The notes below the pieces were generated by a model, which made no database searches, was not told the origin of the DNA, and was given only the letters and a program-made list of their open reading frames with translations. Below are positions 16,758 to 25,315 of a stretch of DNA of 64,000 nucleotides, piece by piece (position 1 is the stretch's first letter; each line of letters starts with the position of its first letter). This DNA comes from Spirochaetota bacterium. GTDB taxonomy: Bacteria > Spirochaetota > Spirochaetia > Treponematales > Treponemataceae. The translations under genes were made by a program, and so were the position numbers. Location of the stretch: NCBI GenBank assembly GCA_023393015.1, contig JAEWMY010000028.1, forward strand, positions 30,073 to 94,072. The letters are read 5' to 3'.

Positions 16758-17801
16758 TCAGCCGAGTCCCTCGAGCATGGTCTCGAAAAGAGCGGCGATA
16801 AGGTCGACCGCGGGATTACCCGGGAACCGGCCGCGCAGGGTCAACGAAGACCGTTCAATGAGCTGAACGCCGTAATCACGGGCGGCATCGACCGCCCCGG
16901 AGGAGGAGAGAAGGGAAATCGCCGTCTCGACGGCGGGAGACTCGATCCCCTCGGCCCTGGCGCGGGCGAAGGCGGCGGCAAGGGCCTCGAGATCCCGGGG
17001 AGAGCGCTCCAGATGCATGATGACCGGAAGGCTCTTTTTCCCCTCCACGACGTCGTCTCCCCGCTTTTTACCGGGGTTCCCGGTCGTCAGGTTCCGTACG
17101 TCGTCGAGAATCTGGAAACCGACCCCGACCCGGGCGGAGAGCTCGGCGAGCGAATCGACCGAGGCGGCGTCGGCGCCGCCCGCGAGCATGCCGAGCGAGG
17201 CGGCTAGTCGGGACAGCGTACCGGTCTTGAGCGTGACCATCGCCTCGTATTCGGAGCGGACCGGCACGAGTGAGGACTCCCGGTGCCAGCGTATGTCCAT
17301 CGCCTGCCCGAGGTGCAGCCGTCTGAGCTCGCGGGACAGCACCCGATAGAGTTCGAGCTTCAGGGCGTCGGACGCGGGATAGGCGTCGATTACGGCATGG
17401 GCGTGAAAATAGAGCCAGGAAGCCGCGTTGATGGCGGTATCCTCGCCGTACAGGAGATGGCAGGCGGGCTTGCCCCGGCGCTCGTCGGCCCCGTCCTCGA
17501 TATCGTCGTGAATCAGGCTCGCCGTGTGGGCGAACTCCACGACGGGCGTGAGGGCGTACGCGCGGTCGGCGCCGCCCGCGAGCTCGCAGGCGAGCACGGC
17601 GAGCAGAGGCCGCCACCGTTTCCCGCCGCGGGACAGGAGGTCCCGGCAGGGCTCGGCGAGCGGGACGACGTGCGACGGTCGTACCGCGTCGGGAAGGGCC
17701 GAAAAGGAAGAGGCCATCCACTCCGCCCCGACGGCCGGGGGAAGCCAGGACGCGAGAACGGTCTCGATCTTTTCAAGTCGCCGCGTATACTCTATATTCA
17801 T
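16758..17801 (-). CDS. Polyprenyl diphosphate synthase (IspA/IspB family)
   Basis: Trans-prenyltransferase condensing IPP with allylic diphosphates. The start at 17801 (347 residues) is chosen because a -10 box ends 6 nt upstream; a start at 17855 would run into the divergent methyltransferase gene. The first Asp-rich motif is HDDIEDGADERRGKP and the second is QILDDVRNLTTG, where the last Asp of DDxxD is Asn. Small residues (Ala, Ser) five and four places before the first motif favour products longer than C15-C20, but this is inference. No other isoprenoid gene is adjacent. Confidence 0.88.
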   Translation of the reverse strand: MNIEYTRRLEKIETVLASWLPPAVGAEWMASSFSALPDAVRPSHVVPLAEPCRDLLSRGGKRWRPLLAVLACELAGGADRAYALTPVVEFAHTASLIHDDIEDGADERRGKPACHLLYGEDTAINAASWLYFHAHAVIDAYPASDALKLELYRVLSRELRRLHLGQAMDIRWHRESSLVPVRSEYEAMVTLKTGTLSRLAASLGMLAGGADAASVDSLAELSARVGVGFQILDDVRNLTTGNPGKKRGDDVVEGKKSLPVIMHLERSPRDLEALAAAFARARAEGIESPAVETAISLLSSSGAVDAARDYGVQLIERSSLTLRGRFPGNPAVDLIAALFETMLEGLG

Positions 17802-17807
17802 GGCGAT

Positions 17808-17835
17808 ATTGTATCCGTAATCGGTGTTCTTGCAA
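17808..17835 (-). promoter_or_regulatory. Promoter of the polyprenyl synthase gene, leaderless type
   Basis: Minus strand TTGCAA (17830-17835), 16 bp, TACAAT (17808-17813), with only 6 nt to the ATG at 17801. No ribosome-binding site is present. The divergent rlmE start codon is 10 bp beyond the -35 box. Confidence 0.6.
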
Positions 17836-17844
17836 GGGGATCGA

Positions 17845-18444
17845 ATGGCCGCCAACAGCTACGTAAAACCGGACTTCTGGAGCCGCAAGGCCTTTTCGGA
17901 GGGATACCCCGCCCGATCGGTCTACAAACTCAAGGAGATGGACGAGAAATTCGCCCTCATAAAGCGCCAGTACCGCGTCCTCGACCTCGGCGCGGCCCCG
18001 GGAAGCTGGACGACCTACGTCCTCCGCGCCCTCGCCGGTACGGGCCTCGTCACCGCAATCGACCTCTCGCCCCTCGCCAAGGACGTCAAGGCGGACAACC
18101 TCGCGTTCTTCCAGGGCGACCTGTACGACGAGTCGATCCGCGCCGAGGCCGAGAAGCGCGGGCCGTACGATCTCGTCATCTGCGACGCCGCCCCCGCGAC
18201 GACCGGCAACCGCACCGTCGACACGGCGCGCTCGAGCGGCCTCGTCGAGCTCGCCATCTATTACGCCGAGCGCATGCTCGTACCGGGGGGAAACTTCGCG
18301 GTCAAGGTATTCCAGGGCGGAGGAGAACAGCAACACCTCGTCGCCATGCGAAAGCTCTTCTCCTCGGCGCGCGGTTTCAAACCCGTCGCGTGCCGGACGG
18401 AAAGCTTCGAAACCTATCTCGTCGGATTGGGGAAAAAGACGTGA
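17845..18444 (+). CDS. rlmE: RlmE/FtsJ-family 23S rRNA 2'-O-ribose methyltransferase
   Basis: SAM-dependent methyltransferase of 199 residues, the normal RlmE length. The K-D-K-E catalytic set is visible: Lys in ARSVYKLKEMDEKF, Asp in LVICDAAPATTGNR, Lys in NFAVKVFQGG and Glu in TESFETYLVG. The SAM site is VLDLGAAPGSWTTYV. The ATG at 17845 has an AAGGGGA ribosome site 5 nt upstream. It is divergent from the polyprenyl synthase with only 43 bp between start codons. Target U2552 is assumed by family. Confidence 0.92.
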   Translation: MAANSYVKPDFWSRKAFSEGYPARSVYKLKEMDEKFALIKRQYRVLDLGAAPGSWTTYVLRALAGTGLVTAIDLSPLAKDVKADNLAFFQGDLYDESIRAEAEKRGPYDLVICDAAPATTGNRTVDTARSSGLVELAIYYAERMLVPGGNFAVKVFQGGGEQQHLVAMRKLFSSARGFKPVACRTESFETYLVGLGKKT

Positions 18445-18547
18445 GCGAATCTCCGGACGGGCGAACGGGGCGCGCGGACCGGGAGACAAGAGGCTCAACC
18501 CGGACGAAAAGCCGTCCGAAGATATACACAAGGCACCGGGGCGGTGT

Positions 18548-18553
18548 TATACT
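18548..18553 (+). promoter_or_regulatory. -10 box of the LysM/M23 gene, near-leaderless
   Basis: TATACT ends 9 nt before the ATG at 18563; TACACA at 18525-18530 is a weak -35 at 17 bp. No ribosome site. Confidence 0.45.
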
Positions 18554-18562
18554 GGAGCGACC

Positions 18563-19588
18563 ATGAAACGCGTTTTGAACGAACTTCTTGCCCGTACGCG
18601 GCCGAACATACATACGTTTCCGTGCGTCCTCGCGGCGGCGGTCACGCTCGTCGCGACGCTGGCGGGGGGATGGACCGCGGCAGCCGGAGCGCTAACCGGC
18701 GGGAACGGAACGGACGGGACGCGCGGGTCGACGGAGCCGGCAGATGAAAGCGCGGAACGGATCGAAGACGCCGGGGATTTTACCGGAATGGGAGGCTCGA
18801 ATGCCGGTCTTCCGTCGGAACGCCCCGGGGAGAGCGTCGAGGACCAGGCGACCGCGCCCGAACTCTTCTACACGGTCTATCGGGTCAAAAAGGGCGACAT
18901 GGTCGGGAAGATCGCCGAAGAACACGGCGTAAGCCAGGATTCGATCATCAGCCTCAACAAGCTCCGCAATACGCGGACGCTCCAGATCGGTATGCTTCTA
19001 AAAATTCCCTCGATTACCGGAATTCTCTACACGACGAAAAAGGGTGACACCCCTGAATCCATATCAGACAAATACCGCATTTCCCTCGAAAAAGTCGCGC
19101 TGGTGAACGGAATCACGGATAACGAGATTCAAGTCGGCGCCAGGATTTTCCTCCCGGACGCGAAGCTCGACTGGGTAACCATACAGGAAATAAACGGCGA
19201 CTTGTTCCGCAAGCCCTTGCGGGGCGGTTACTACGTATCGAGCCGGTACGGCTGGCGGAACAACCCCTTCTCCGGCACGCGGACCTTCCATAACGGCGTG
19301 GACATGGCGACCTCGCCCGGACGCCCCGTGTTCGCTGCCCTCGACGGGACCGTCGTACAGACGGGGTACGACGTTACCTTCGGCAACTTCGTCGTCGTCG
19401 CACACCATTCCGGCTACCAGACGATGTACGCCCACCTTTCGGCCATCTACGTCGCGCGGGGAAATAGGGTTACGCAAAGCACCAAAATCGGCGCGGTCGG
19501 GAATACCGGCCAGAGCACCGGGCCCCATCTTCATTTTACGGTATACAAGAACCGTTCTACGCTCAATCCCTCGTCGCTCTGGAATTAG
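18563..19588 (+). CDS. LysM and M23 peptidase domain protein, cell-wall hydrolase or hydrolase-like
   Basis: Exported or membrane-anchored protein of 341 residues. A hydrophobic N-terminal segment (about 18-45) is followed by a 50-residue low-complexity stretch, two LysM domains (about 110-155, YRVKKGDMVGKIAEEHGVSQDSIISLN; 155-200, YTTKKGDTPESISDKYRIS) and a C-terminal M23 domain (about 215-341). The zinc ligands are intact: HNGVDMA (H and D) and HLHFTV, so it should be an active peptidoglycan endopeptidase. Alternatively it could act as an EnvC-like activator, but the kept ligands argue against that. Confidence 0.92.
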   Translation: MKRVLNELLARTRPNIHTFPCVLAAAVTLVATLAGGWTAAAGALTGGNGTDGTRGSTEPADESAERIEDAGDFTGMGGSNAGLPSERPGESVEDQATAPELFYTVYRVKKGDMVGKIAEEHGVSQDSIISLNKLRNTRTLQIGMLLKIPSITGILYTTKKGDTPESISDKYRISLEKVALVNGITDNEIQVGARIFLPDAKLDWVTIQEINGDLFRKPLRGGYYVSSRYGWRNNPFSGTRTFHNGVDMATSPGRPVFAALDGTVVQTGYDVTFGNFVVVAHHSGYQTMYAHLSAIYVARGNRVTQSTKIGAVGNTGQSTGPHLHFTVYKNRSTLNPSSLWN

Positions 19589-19591
19589 GCC

Positions 19592-19632
19592 GACGGGTCA
19601 GGCTGACGGAGTCAGGCTGACGGAGTCAGGCC
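19592..19632. repeat. Tandem repeat, 14-bp unit x3, carrying the stop codon of the anti-sigma gene
   Basis: GACGG(A)GTCAGGCT units at 19592-19604, 19605-19618 and 19619-19632. The minus-strand anti-sigma gene ends within the repeat, its TGA (19612-19614) being part of the unit. It sits between two convergent genes. Confidence 0.75.
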
Positions 19633-20103
19633 GAGTTTTTTCACGAAAAAATCTATATTCGTCCCGATGAACATACCGCAATACGCGGTTACCGCGAGCC
19701 CGCACAGCAAGTAGAACGGAACAGTGTACGCGAGACCGAAGTTGGATTCCGACCACTTGCCTATAAACGAAAAGGGAACGGCCGTGAAACCGATCGCGAG
19801 GGCGACGCCCGCCACGAGCCAGCGAGAAAGAGAGACGTGTTTGTCGCGGGGATTGACCGCGGGATACCGGAACCCGGCCGCCTCGATGCGCGCGAGGGCG
19901 GCGGCCAGTACGGGATCGGCGACCGGAACGGCGGCAGCCGGACGTACCGCGAGCGGGCGGGAGGCAAGGCGTTCGGCCTCCGCCATCTTGCGCACGAGCG
20001 TCCTGCAAACCGGGCAAAAAATCAGGTGAACGGATACCCCCGGCGGAACCCATTCGCCCTTGTCCAGGGACAGATAGCGGTCGATCGCCTTTTCGCAGTT
20101 CAT
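19612..20103 (-). CDS. Putative zinc-finger anti-sigma factor, membrane protein
   Basis: A 163-residue protein with the ZAS pattern at its N-terminus (Cys3, then H-x3-C-x2-C in VHLIFCPVC, residues about 26-33) and two membrane helices (about 96-115 and 128-150). The zinc fold would clamp the sigma factor encoded directly upstream; the genes overlap by 4 bp (ATGA), the usual arrangement of an ECF sigma factor and its regulator. No recognisable periplasmic sensor domain: the loop between helices is very short. The last residues are encoded by a 14-bp tandem repeat. Confidence 0.8.
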   Translation of the reverse strand: MNCEKAIDRYLSLDKGEWVPPGVSVHLIFCPVCRTLVRKMAEAERLASRPLAVRPAAAVPVADPVLAAALARIEAAGFRYPAVNPRDKHVSLSRWLVAGVALAIGFTAVPFSFIGKWSESNFGLAYTVPFYLLCGLAVTAYCGMFIGTNIDFFVKKLGLTPSA

Positions 20104-20672
20104 GGCATTTCTCCTTCCGCAAGCCGTTCCTTGAGCATCTTCTTCGCCCGGAAGACGTGCGACTTGATGGTATTCACCGGTTGCCCGGTGATTACGCCGA
20201 TCTCGGCGTACGGCATGTCATAAAAAAAGTAGAGGTCGACGCAAGCCCGGTAGCGCTCGGGCAACTCCTCGAGCGCCGAGCGAATCGCCTCTCCCGTCGC
20301 GCGTCTGAGGACCGCCTCCTCGGGCGTATCCGAGGTGTCGGGAACGTCGTAGTCCTCGGCGAGCGAGGCGTAGGTTTTCTTGCGCTTCACCGAGTTTACG
20401 GCCGTGTTGTACGCGACTCGCATGAGCCAGGTCGAGAACCGGGCCTCGCCCCGAAATCCCGAAAGGGAGGTGTACACCTTAACCAGCACGTCCTGAAGGA
20501 AATCCTCCGCGTCGTCCTGATTGTGGAAAAAACCCAAACCCAGACGCAGTATCCGCTTCCGGTACTTGCCTGCAAGGCGCGAAAAGGCCTCCACGCTCCC
20601 CGAAAGCACGGCACGGCAGAGTTCCTCGTCTTCCAGCCTCGAGTCCGCGGTCGACTCAGGATCCGCTTTCAA
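20100..20672 (-). CDS. ECF-type RNA polymerase sigma factor
   Basis: Region 2 is clear (GLGFFHNQDDAEDFLQDVLVKVYTSL, then RGEARFSTWLMRVAYNTAVNSVKR) and region 4 has the HTH (MPYAEIGVITGQPVNTIKSHVFRAKKMLKERL). No region 3, so group 4 (ECF). Start is uncertain: the first ATG (20732) would overlap the upstream membrane-protein gene by 77 bp and add an Arg-rich tail; a TTG at 20672 gives 190 residues and a 17-bp overlap and is preferred here. It is followed by its probable anti-sigma factor. The regulon cannot be predicted. Confidence 0.88.
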   Translation of the reverse strand: MKADPESTADSRLEDEELCRAVLSGSVEAFSRLAGKYRKRILRLGLGFFHNQDDAEDFLQDVLVKVYTSLSGFRGEARFSTWLMRVAYNTAVNSVKRKKTYASLAEDYDVPDTSDTPEEAVLRRATGEAIRSALEELPERYRACVDLYFFYDMPYAEIGVITGQPVNTIKSHVFRAKKMLKERLAEGEMP

Positions 20673-21015
20673 GAGTCTTCTTGTCCGGACGCGCCACGAA
20701 GTAAAAACCGAGCAGGCTCGCGCCGAGGGCAAACGGAATCAAGCCGCCGAGCAGGGAATAGCTCGGACCCTCAAGGGCAAGGAAGAGTACGGACAGGACA
20801 AGGCCTACGCCGGCCAGAAGGAACCCGCACAACAGCGAAAAAACGTACAAGTCGAACACGGGTCTCTTGTAGTTTCCCGCCTCGATCTGCCTGGTAATCT
20901 GCCGGTTCCTCAACAGGAGATACAAGAACACGACTACCGACCCCGCGACTATCCCGACGATCGGAACGATCGCGATGATTACCTGCGCCGCCTGAACGGC
21001 TCCTGATCCTGACAT
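20656..21015 (-). CDS. Small membrane protein of unknown function
   Basis: A 119-residue protein with four hydrophobic helices: AAQVIIAIVPIVGIVAGSVVVFLYLLL, then a basic segment (RNRQITRQIEAGNYKR), and three more near residues 55-75, 78-95 and 98-112. The ATG at 21015 has GGAGG 7 nt upstream, which fixes the start. Its end overlaps the ECF sigma gene, so it is likely expressed with it. The basic loop after the first helix resembles a family of unannotated membrane proteins next to sigma factors, but I do not recognise it. Confidence 0.75.
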   Translation of the reverse strand: MSGSGAVQAAQVIIAIVPIVGIVAGSVVVFLYLLLRNRQITRQIEAGNYKRPVFDLYVFSLLCGFLLAGVGLVLSVLFLALEGPSYSLLGGLIPFALGASLLGFYFVARPDKKTLESGS

Positions 21016-21076
21016 ACCCAGCCTCCACATGCTAATTCGACACGGCTTGGCGGCTTCGGGTTGCACGCCACTCCGA

Positions 21077-21586
21077 CTAATCGAGAACCATATACTCGGT
21101 GAAAAACAGCTTTCCGACGCTCCCGAGGACCAACAGGCCGTTTATCTCGGCGAGCAGGGCGTCCTTCACGGCGCTCTCGCCCAGGGTCTCGATCTCCTCG
21201 AGCGTTCTCGCCGAAAACCAGGCGCGGATCGCCGCGCGAATCGAGCGGGTCTTGCTCACGAGTTCCTCGCGGAAGGCGATATCGTCCGCGGGATAGGGCA
21301 GAAACGGCGTGAGGACGACGGTGACGGGAAGGCCGTCGCCCCGTCCCCTGTTCATCGGGATGCGAAGGGTGCCGATATCGGCGAGAATCGCCATCCCGTC
21401 GACGAGACCGGACGATAGCAGGGCCGCCGAGGGGTCGCGGTTCGACCCGGACTTGAGACTCGAGCCGCCCGCCGCGCCCCGGTTGGCGAGAGCCCACACC
21501 GTCCCGGTCAGGATGACCAGGGTCAACGTCGCCGCGACGATGAGTAGAAACGCCAGCAAGACCGAGCCGCGTTCCCTTCGTTTCAT
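21077..21586 (-). CDS. FliL-like membrane protein
   Basis: A 169-residue single-pass protein: helix at about 8-32, then a periplasmic domain ending in the FliL-type pattern RAAIRAWFSARTLEEIETLGESAVKDALLAEINGLLVLGSVGKLFFTEYMVLD. FliL stabilises the flagellar stator ring; the closing hydrophobic-F-T-E-Y-hydrophobic element is the most characteristic part. It overlaps hflX by 4 bp rather than sitting in a flagellar operon, so it may be a FliL paralogue with another job. Moderately sure of the family. Confidence 0.7.
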   Translation of the reverse strand: MKRRERGSVLLAFLLIVAATLTLVILTGTVWALANRGAAGGSSLKSGSNRDPSAALLSSGLVDGMAILADIGTLRIPMNRGRGDGLPVTVVLTPFLPYPADDIAFREELVSKTRSIRAAIRAWFSARTLEEIETLGESAVKDALLAEINGLLVLGSVGKLFFTEYMVLD

Positions 21587-22842
21587 CGTTCGAACTCCTT
21601 AAGTGTCGCGGCAAGCCGTCCCGTCGCGCGCGCGCGCACGAGGATACCCTCCTCGAGGTATTCGGTCGACGAGACGCTTCCCTCGCGGTGTATCCGCGCG
21701 AGCAAGTCCGTTCGGTCCGGCGGCAGCAGGAAGGATCCTTCCTCGCCGGCGAGCAGGGTGCCGAGGCGATCCCCGAAGGAAGCGAGGCCCTCCTGGGTGG
21801 CGGCGCTGATCATGACCGCTTCGGGGTATTCTACCGCGAGGCGTCGAAGGGTAAACTCGTCGCACCGGTCGATCTTGTTGAGGACGACGAGGTACGGACG
21901 CGACTCGGCGCCGACCTCGGTCAACACCTCGCGCGTCGTCGAGAATTGGATCTCCATCTCGGGATCGGACGCGTCCAGCAGGATGATAACCGCCGAGGCG
22001 AACGCGGCCTCCTCGAGGGTCGCGTGGAAGGCGTCGACGAGCCCGTGGGGCAGGTTTCTGATAAAGCCGACCGTATCCGTCAAAAGGATGGCCCGCCCGG
22101 ACGGCAGACTGAACCGCCTGGTCGTCGGGTCGAGCGTGGCGAAAAGGGCGTCCTCGGACAAGACGCCGGCGCCCGTGAGGGCGTTGAGGAGGGTGGACTT
22201 CCCGACGTTCGTGTAACCGACGATCGCGACGGAGGGAACGGGCACGCGCTCCCGCCGCTTGCGCTGGGTCGCCCGATCCTGTCGAACGTCCTTGAGCTCG
22301 CCCTTTATCTGCGCGATCCGGCCGAGGACGCCCCGCCGGTCAAGCTCGAGCTGGGTTTCGCCCGATCCTTTCGTGCCGTACCGGCCGCCGCGCTGGCGGG
22401 AAAGGGCCGAATAGGTATGGGCGAGACGGGGAAGGGAGTATTCGAGGCGGGCGAGCTCTATCTGGAGCGCGGCCTCGCGGGTCAACGCGCGGTCGGCGAA
22501 GATGCGAATGATGATCTCCTGCCGGTCCAGACAGGTTTTACCGGTCAGTTCCTCCCAGTTTCGCTGTTGGGTCGGGGATATCTCGAAATCGAAGACGATC
22601 AAGTCCGCGTCATCTGCCTCGGCGCGCGCGCCGATTTCGCCGGCCTTGCCCGATCCCATACCGAATTTCGGGGATGGCTCGTACCGGCGCAACACGACGA
22701 CGCCCGCGACTTCGAACCCCGCCGTCTTGGCGAGACTCGCGAGTTCCCGTACGACGTCCCCGTCGGGTACCGTTCGGGAATCCGTCTTGCCGACCAGAAT
22801 CGCCCGCGCGGGGCGTTGTCGCTCCTGTTCAAGTTCTATCAT
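21583..22842 (-). CDS. hflX: Ribosome-associated GTPase HflX
   Basis: GTPase of 419 residues that splits stalled ribosomes. The N-terminal HflX domain contains GSGKAGEIGARAEADDADLIVFDFEISPTQQRNWEE; the G domain has GYTNVGKSTLLNALTG (G1), DPTTRRFSL (G2), DTVGFIRNLPHGLVDAFHATLEE (G3) and NKID (G4). The ATG at 22842 is chosen because a TATAGT -10 box ends 7 nt upstream and no ribosome site supports the earlier in-frame ATG codons. First gene of a pair with the FliL-like gene (4-bp overlap). Confidence 0.95.
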   Translation of the reverse strand: MIELEQERQRPARAILVGKTDSRTVPDGDVVRELASLAKTAGFEVAGVVVLRRYEPSPKFGMGSGKAGEIGARAEADDADLIVFDFEISPTQQRNWEELTGKTCLDRQEIIIRIFADRALTREAALQIELARLEYSLPRLAHTYSALSRQRGGRYGTKGSGETQLELDRRGVLGRIAQIKGELKDVRQDRATQRKRRERVPVPSVAIVGYTNVGKSTLLNALTGAGVLSEDALFATLDPTTRRFSLPSGRAILLTDTVGFIRNLPHGLVDAFHATLEEAAFASAVIILLDASDPEMEIQFSTTREVLTEVGAESRPYLVVLNKIDRCDEFTLRRLAVEYPEAVMISAATQEGLASFGDRLGTLLAGEEGSFLLPPDRTDLLARIHREGSVSSTEYLEEGILVRARATGRLAATLKEFER

Positions 22843-22966
22843 CTGCCACACTATACCCCGACGGGACATAAAAGAACAGCGGGCGGCCAAAAACTCTTTA
22901 CCTACTCATGCTTTATGTGAAAAATACCGATAGGTAAATGGACCCGAACCGTCAATTGGAGGACTC

Positions 22967-25234
22967 GTGCGTACGGCACCGAAAGTCGCGCTTAGCCTGA
23001 TCATCTCGCTTTTACTCTTCTCCGGCTTGGCCGCGGCCGCCTATGCGGGGCTCTTTAACGTCCTGGAAACGAGGTTTTACCAACCCTCCGTAGTCCGTTC
23101 GCTGGAGACGCGCCTCGAGGAAGTCTCGTCGACGCTTGACTCATGGCACGCTGAAAACATCGCCCGCTTCGGCGAATTCGTCTCCGCCGACGCCGTCAAG
23201 AGGACCCTTCTTCCCAATCAGAGCGCGGCCGACGTTTTCGACCGCGCGAACCTCGCGGGGAGTCTCATCGCCGAGCGCGGCGGGGTGCTCGGAATCCGCA
23301 TAATCGACTCGAACGGGGAAACCGATCCGCGCGCGCGGGTCACCCGCCGAATACATTTCAGCACTTTCGACGAAGACGTCCTCCTCAGGGAGGATTTCAG
23401 GATCAGCTACGAGGCATACGGCAAAAAGGCCGACGACCTCGACTTCTCCCTCGTCTCCGTTCCGTCGGGAGGCGCGCCCCGCGTGGTCATCGACCCGAAG
23501 CGGGATCTTTTCTGCTATTGCCTCGCCTTCTACGACTCCTACGGCACCTGGCGCGGAACCGCCGTGCTCTACGTCACGGCGCGCGCGGCAGTTCAGAGGC
23601 TCGTCTCGGAAAGCCTTTTGCGCCTCAGCGACGAACCGGCGCTCCTTTCCGACAAGGAACAGACGACGCGCGGCTTCGTTACGGGGCTCCCCCGCGTCGG
23701 GCAGGAACTCCTCGAAAACGCGATACTGGACAAGTGGGCCCGGGGAGACTTCTCGACCGAACGCGTGGTATCCTCGGGCGAGTCGGGCTGGGTCCTGATC
23801 TCTCGCAAAACGGGCGACTTCGGCAATACCGGGCAACTCGTCAACGACTCGCTCTTCGCGTTCCCGAAATCCGTCCGGACCCTCTTCCTGACCGTCGCCT
23901 TCTTCACGATATTCCTCGTCATATTCCTCGCCTTCAACCTCAAGCAGGACGAAATGGTCGTCATCCGAAACAGGATCAGGCGTTTCCAGATTCGCCTTCT
24001 CGAGGAGATCATGGAAAGCGGGGAGGAATCTTCCTGGGAGGAAATGGGAAAGACGATAACCTGGCGCAAGCGGGATATCAGCGGCGAGATTAAAAAGAGC
24101 TTCGGAAAGCGGCTGAACAAGAAACACGGACCCGAGATCGACGACCTTCTCGAGAAGAGTTGGGACGAGGTTCTTTCCGCCATCGGGAGCCAGACGGCGA
24201 AGAGCAAGTCGGCGATCGACACGCAGGAAATCCGCCTCATGCTCGAGCAGGTTCTCCAAAACAACGCGATATCCCTCAATATTTCCGGCGCGACCGTCGC
24301 ACCCGCAGCGTCCGGCGCGACGACCGCCCAGGGGACGTCCGCGGCGTCCCGCCCCTCCGCGCGCGTACAAGCCGAACCGATCGCCGACGAAATCGAGGAA
24401 CTCGACGAGGTCGAGTCAGCCGAAGAGATCGAGGCGGTCGAAGAACTCGATGAAGTCGAAGAGCTCGATGAAGTCGAAGAGCTCGGCGAGGTCGAAGAAC
24501 TCGGCGAGGTCGAGTCAGCCGAAGAGATCGAGGCGGTCGAAGAACTCGATGAAGTCGAAGAACCCGACGAAGTCGGCGAGGCCGCGCCGGAGGCGAAAGA
24601 GTACGTCGTCGAGATGGCGGGTCCGGACGCGCGCGAGCTTGCGACATACTCCGGAGAAACCACTGCCGAAGACTTCGCGGAAGAAGCCACCCCGGACGAG
24701 GTGGAATACCTCGAGGGCGAGGGCGAGGGCGAATGGGAACCCGAACTGCTCGAAAGCGCGACCGAGGAAGACCTCAACAATTTTATCGAGGAGATGTATC
24801 CCGACACGATCCTCGTTTACAACTTCGAGGAATCTCCCGGTCTTGACCGCGGATCACGCTCGACGATGCAGGAGGAGGCCGGACGGGATACCGTCGCGGA
24901 AACGGAACCTCTATCCATATCGGGGCTCGATTTCTCCGCCCTGGACGAGTTGTTGATCGAGGACCTTCCGAGCGTAACCTATATCGCGATCAGCCCTTAC
25001 GGACCCATGGACGGCAGGGCGCGCGACCTTGACGTACTGCCCGCGACCGCGTTCCTTGAGGTAATCGGCGAGGACGAACCGGCCGAACTCGAGGCTGTCG
25101 GCGACGCCGACATAGGAGACGGATCGGTAATCGCGCGGGACGGGGTGTTCTACGTATCGAACGCGGTTACCGGGGAGAGCGAGGATTCGCTCGATCCCGA
25201 TTTCAGGGAGCTCGTGCGATCCGTCCTTCGCTAG
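22967..25234 (+). CDS. Large two-helix membrane protein with extracytoplasmic sensor-like domain and acidic repeat
   Basis: Not a family I can name. 755 residues: an N-terminal helix (about 9-28), an extracytoplasmic domain of about 270 residues that looks Cache-like in length and alpha/beta pattern, a second helix (about 305-325, LFLTVAFFTIFLVIFLAF), a basic cytoplasmic segment (QDEMVVIRNRIRRFQIRLLEEIMES), then an acidic region. Residues about 480-545 are E-E-L-D-E-V repeats with a 99-bp DNA duplication. The last 200 residues are acidic and less repetitive. GTG start at 22967 has GGAGG 5 nt before. It may be a sensor or a scaffold; spirochaete genomes carry similar long acidic membrane proteins. 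Confidence 0.8.
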   Translation: MRTAPKVALSLIISLLLFSGLAAAAYAGLFNVLETRFYQPSVVRSLETRLEEVSSTLDSWHAENIARFGEFVSADAVKRTLLPNQSAADVFDRANLAGSLIAERGGVLGIRIIDSNGETDPRARVTRRIHFSTFDEDVLLREDFRISYEAYGKKADDLDFSLVSVPSGGAPRVVIDPKRDLFCYCLAFYDSYGTWRGTAVLYVTARAAVQRLVSESLLRLSDEPALLSDKEQTTRGFVTGLPRVGQELLENAILDKWARGDFSTERVVSSGESGWVLISRKTGDFGNTGQLVNDSLFAFPKSVRTLFLTVAFFTIFLVIFLAFNLKQDEMVVIRNRIRRFQIRLLEEIMESGEESSWEEMGKTITWRKRDISGEIKKSFGKRLNKKHGPEIDDLLEKSWDEVLSAIGSQTAKSKSAIDTQEIRLMLEQVLQNNAISLNISGATVAPAASGATTAQGTSAASRPSARVQAEPIADEIEELDEVESAEEIEAVEELDEVEELDEVEELGEVEELGEVESAEEIEAVEELDEVEEPDEVGEAAPEAKEYVVEMAGPDARELATYSGETTAEDFAEEATPDEVEYLEGEGEGEWEPELLESATEEDLNNFIEEMYPDTILVYNFEESPGLDRGSRSTMQEEAGRDTVAETEPLSISGLDFSALDELLIEDLPSVTYIAISPYGPMDGRARDLDVLPATAFLEVIGEDEPAELEAVGDADIGDGSVIARDGVFYVSNAVTGESEDSLDPDFRELVRSVLR
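24407..24561 (+). repeat. In-frame tandem duplication (99-bp period) in the acidic region
   Basis: A stretch of about 56 bp starting at 24407 recurs at 24506 with no visible change, with shorter E-E-L-D/G-E-V units between. The 99-bp period is 33 codons, so the repeat changes length without breaking the frame. Confidence 0.85.
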
Positions 25235-25315
25235 TGTCGGGCCTCCGCTAGCGCCGGCCCTTCTCTAGTGCCGGCCCTTCTCTAGTGTCGGACCTTCGCT
25301 AGTGCCGGACCTTCG
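25231..25315. repeat. Tandem repeat, 17-bp unit x5, supplying the stop codons of two convergent genes
   Basis: Five units of CTAGTGCCGGCCCTTCT with one to four differences, at 25231, 25248, 25265, 25282 and 25299. Each unit starts with the palindrome CTAG. The first unit's TAG (25232-25234) ends the 755-residue gene; the last unit's CTA (25299-25301) is the TAG stop of the minus-strand Nudix gene. Confidence 0.9.

Noticed and set aside
20673..20732. ATG at 20732 as sigma-factor start
   Set aside because: It gives a 77-bp overlap with the upstream gene and an Arg-rich extension outside the ECF domain; TTG 20672 is preferred, though not proven.
25231..25315. CRISPR array
   Set aside because: Units are contiguous with no spacers and no cas genes occur in the window; it is a plain tandem repeat. 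The same holds for the repeats at 15560, 19592 and 37381.
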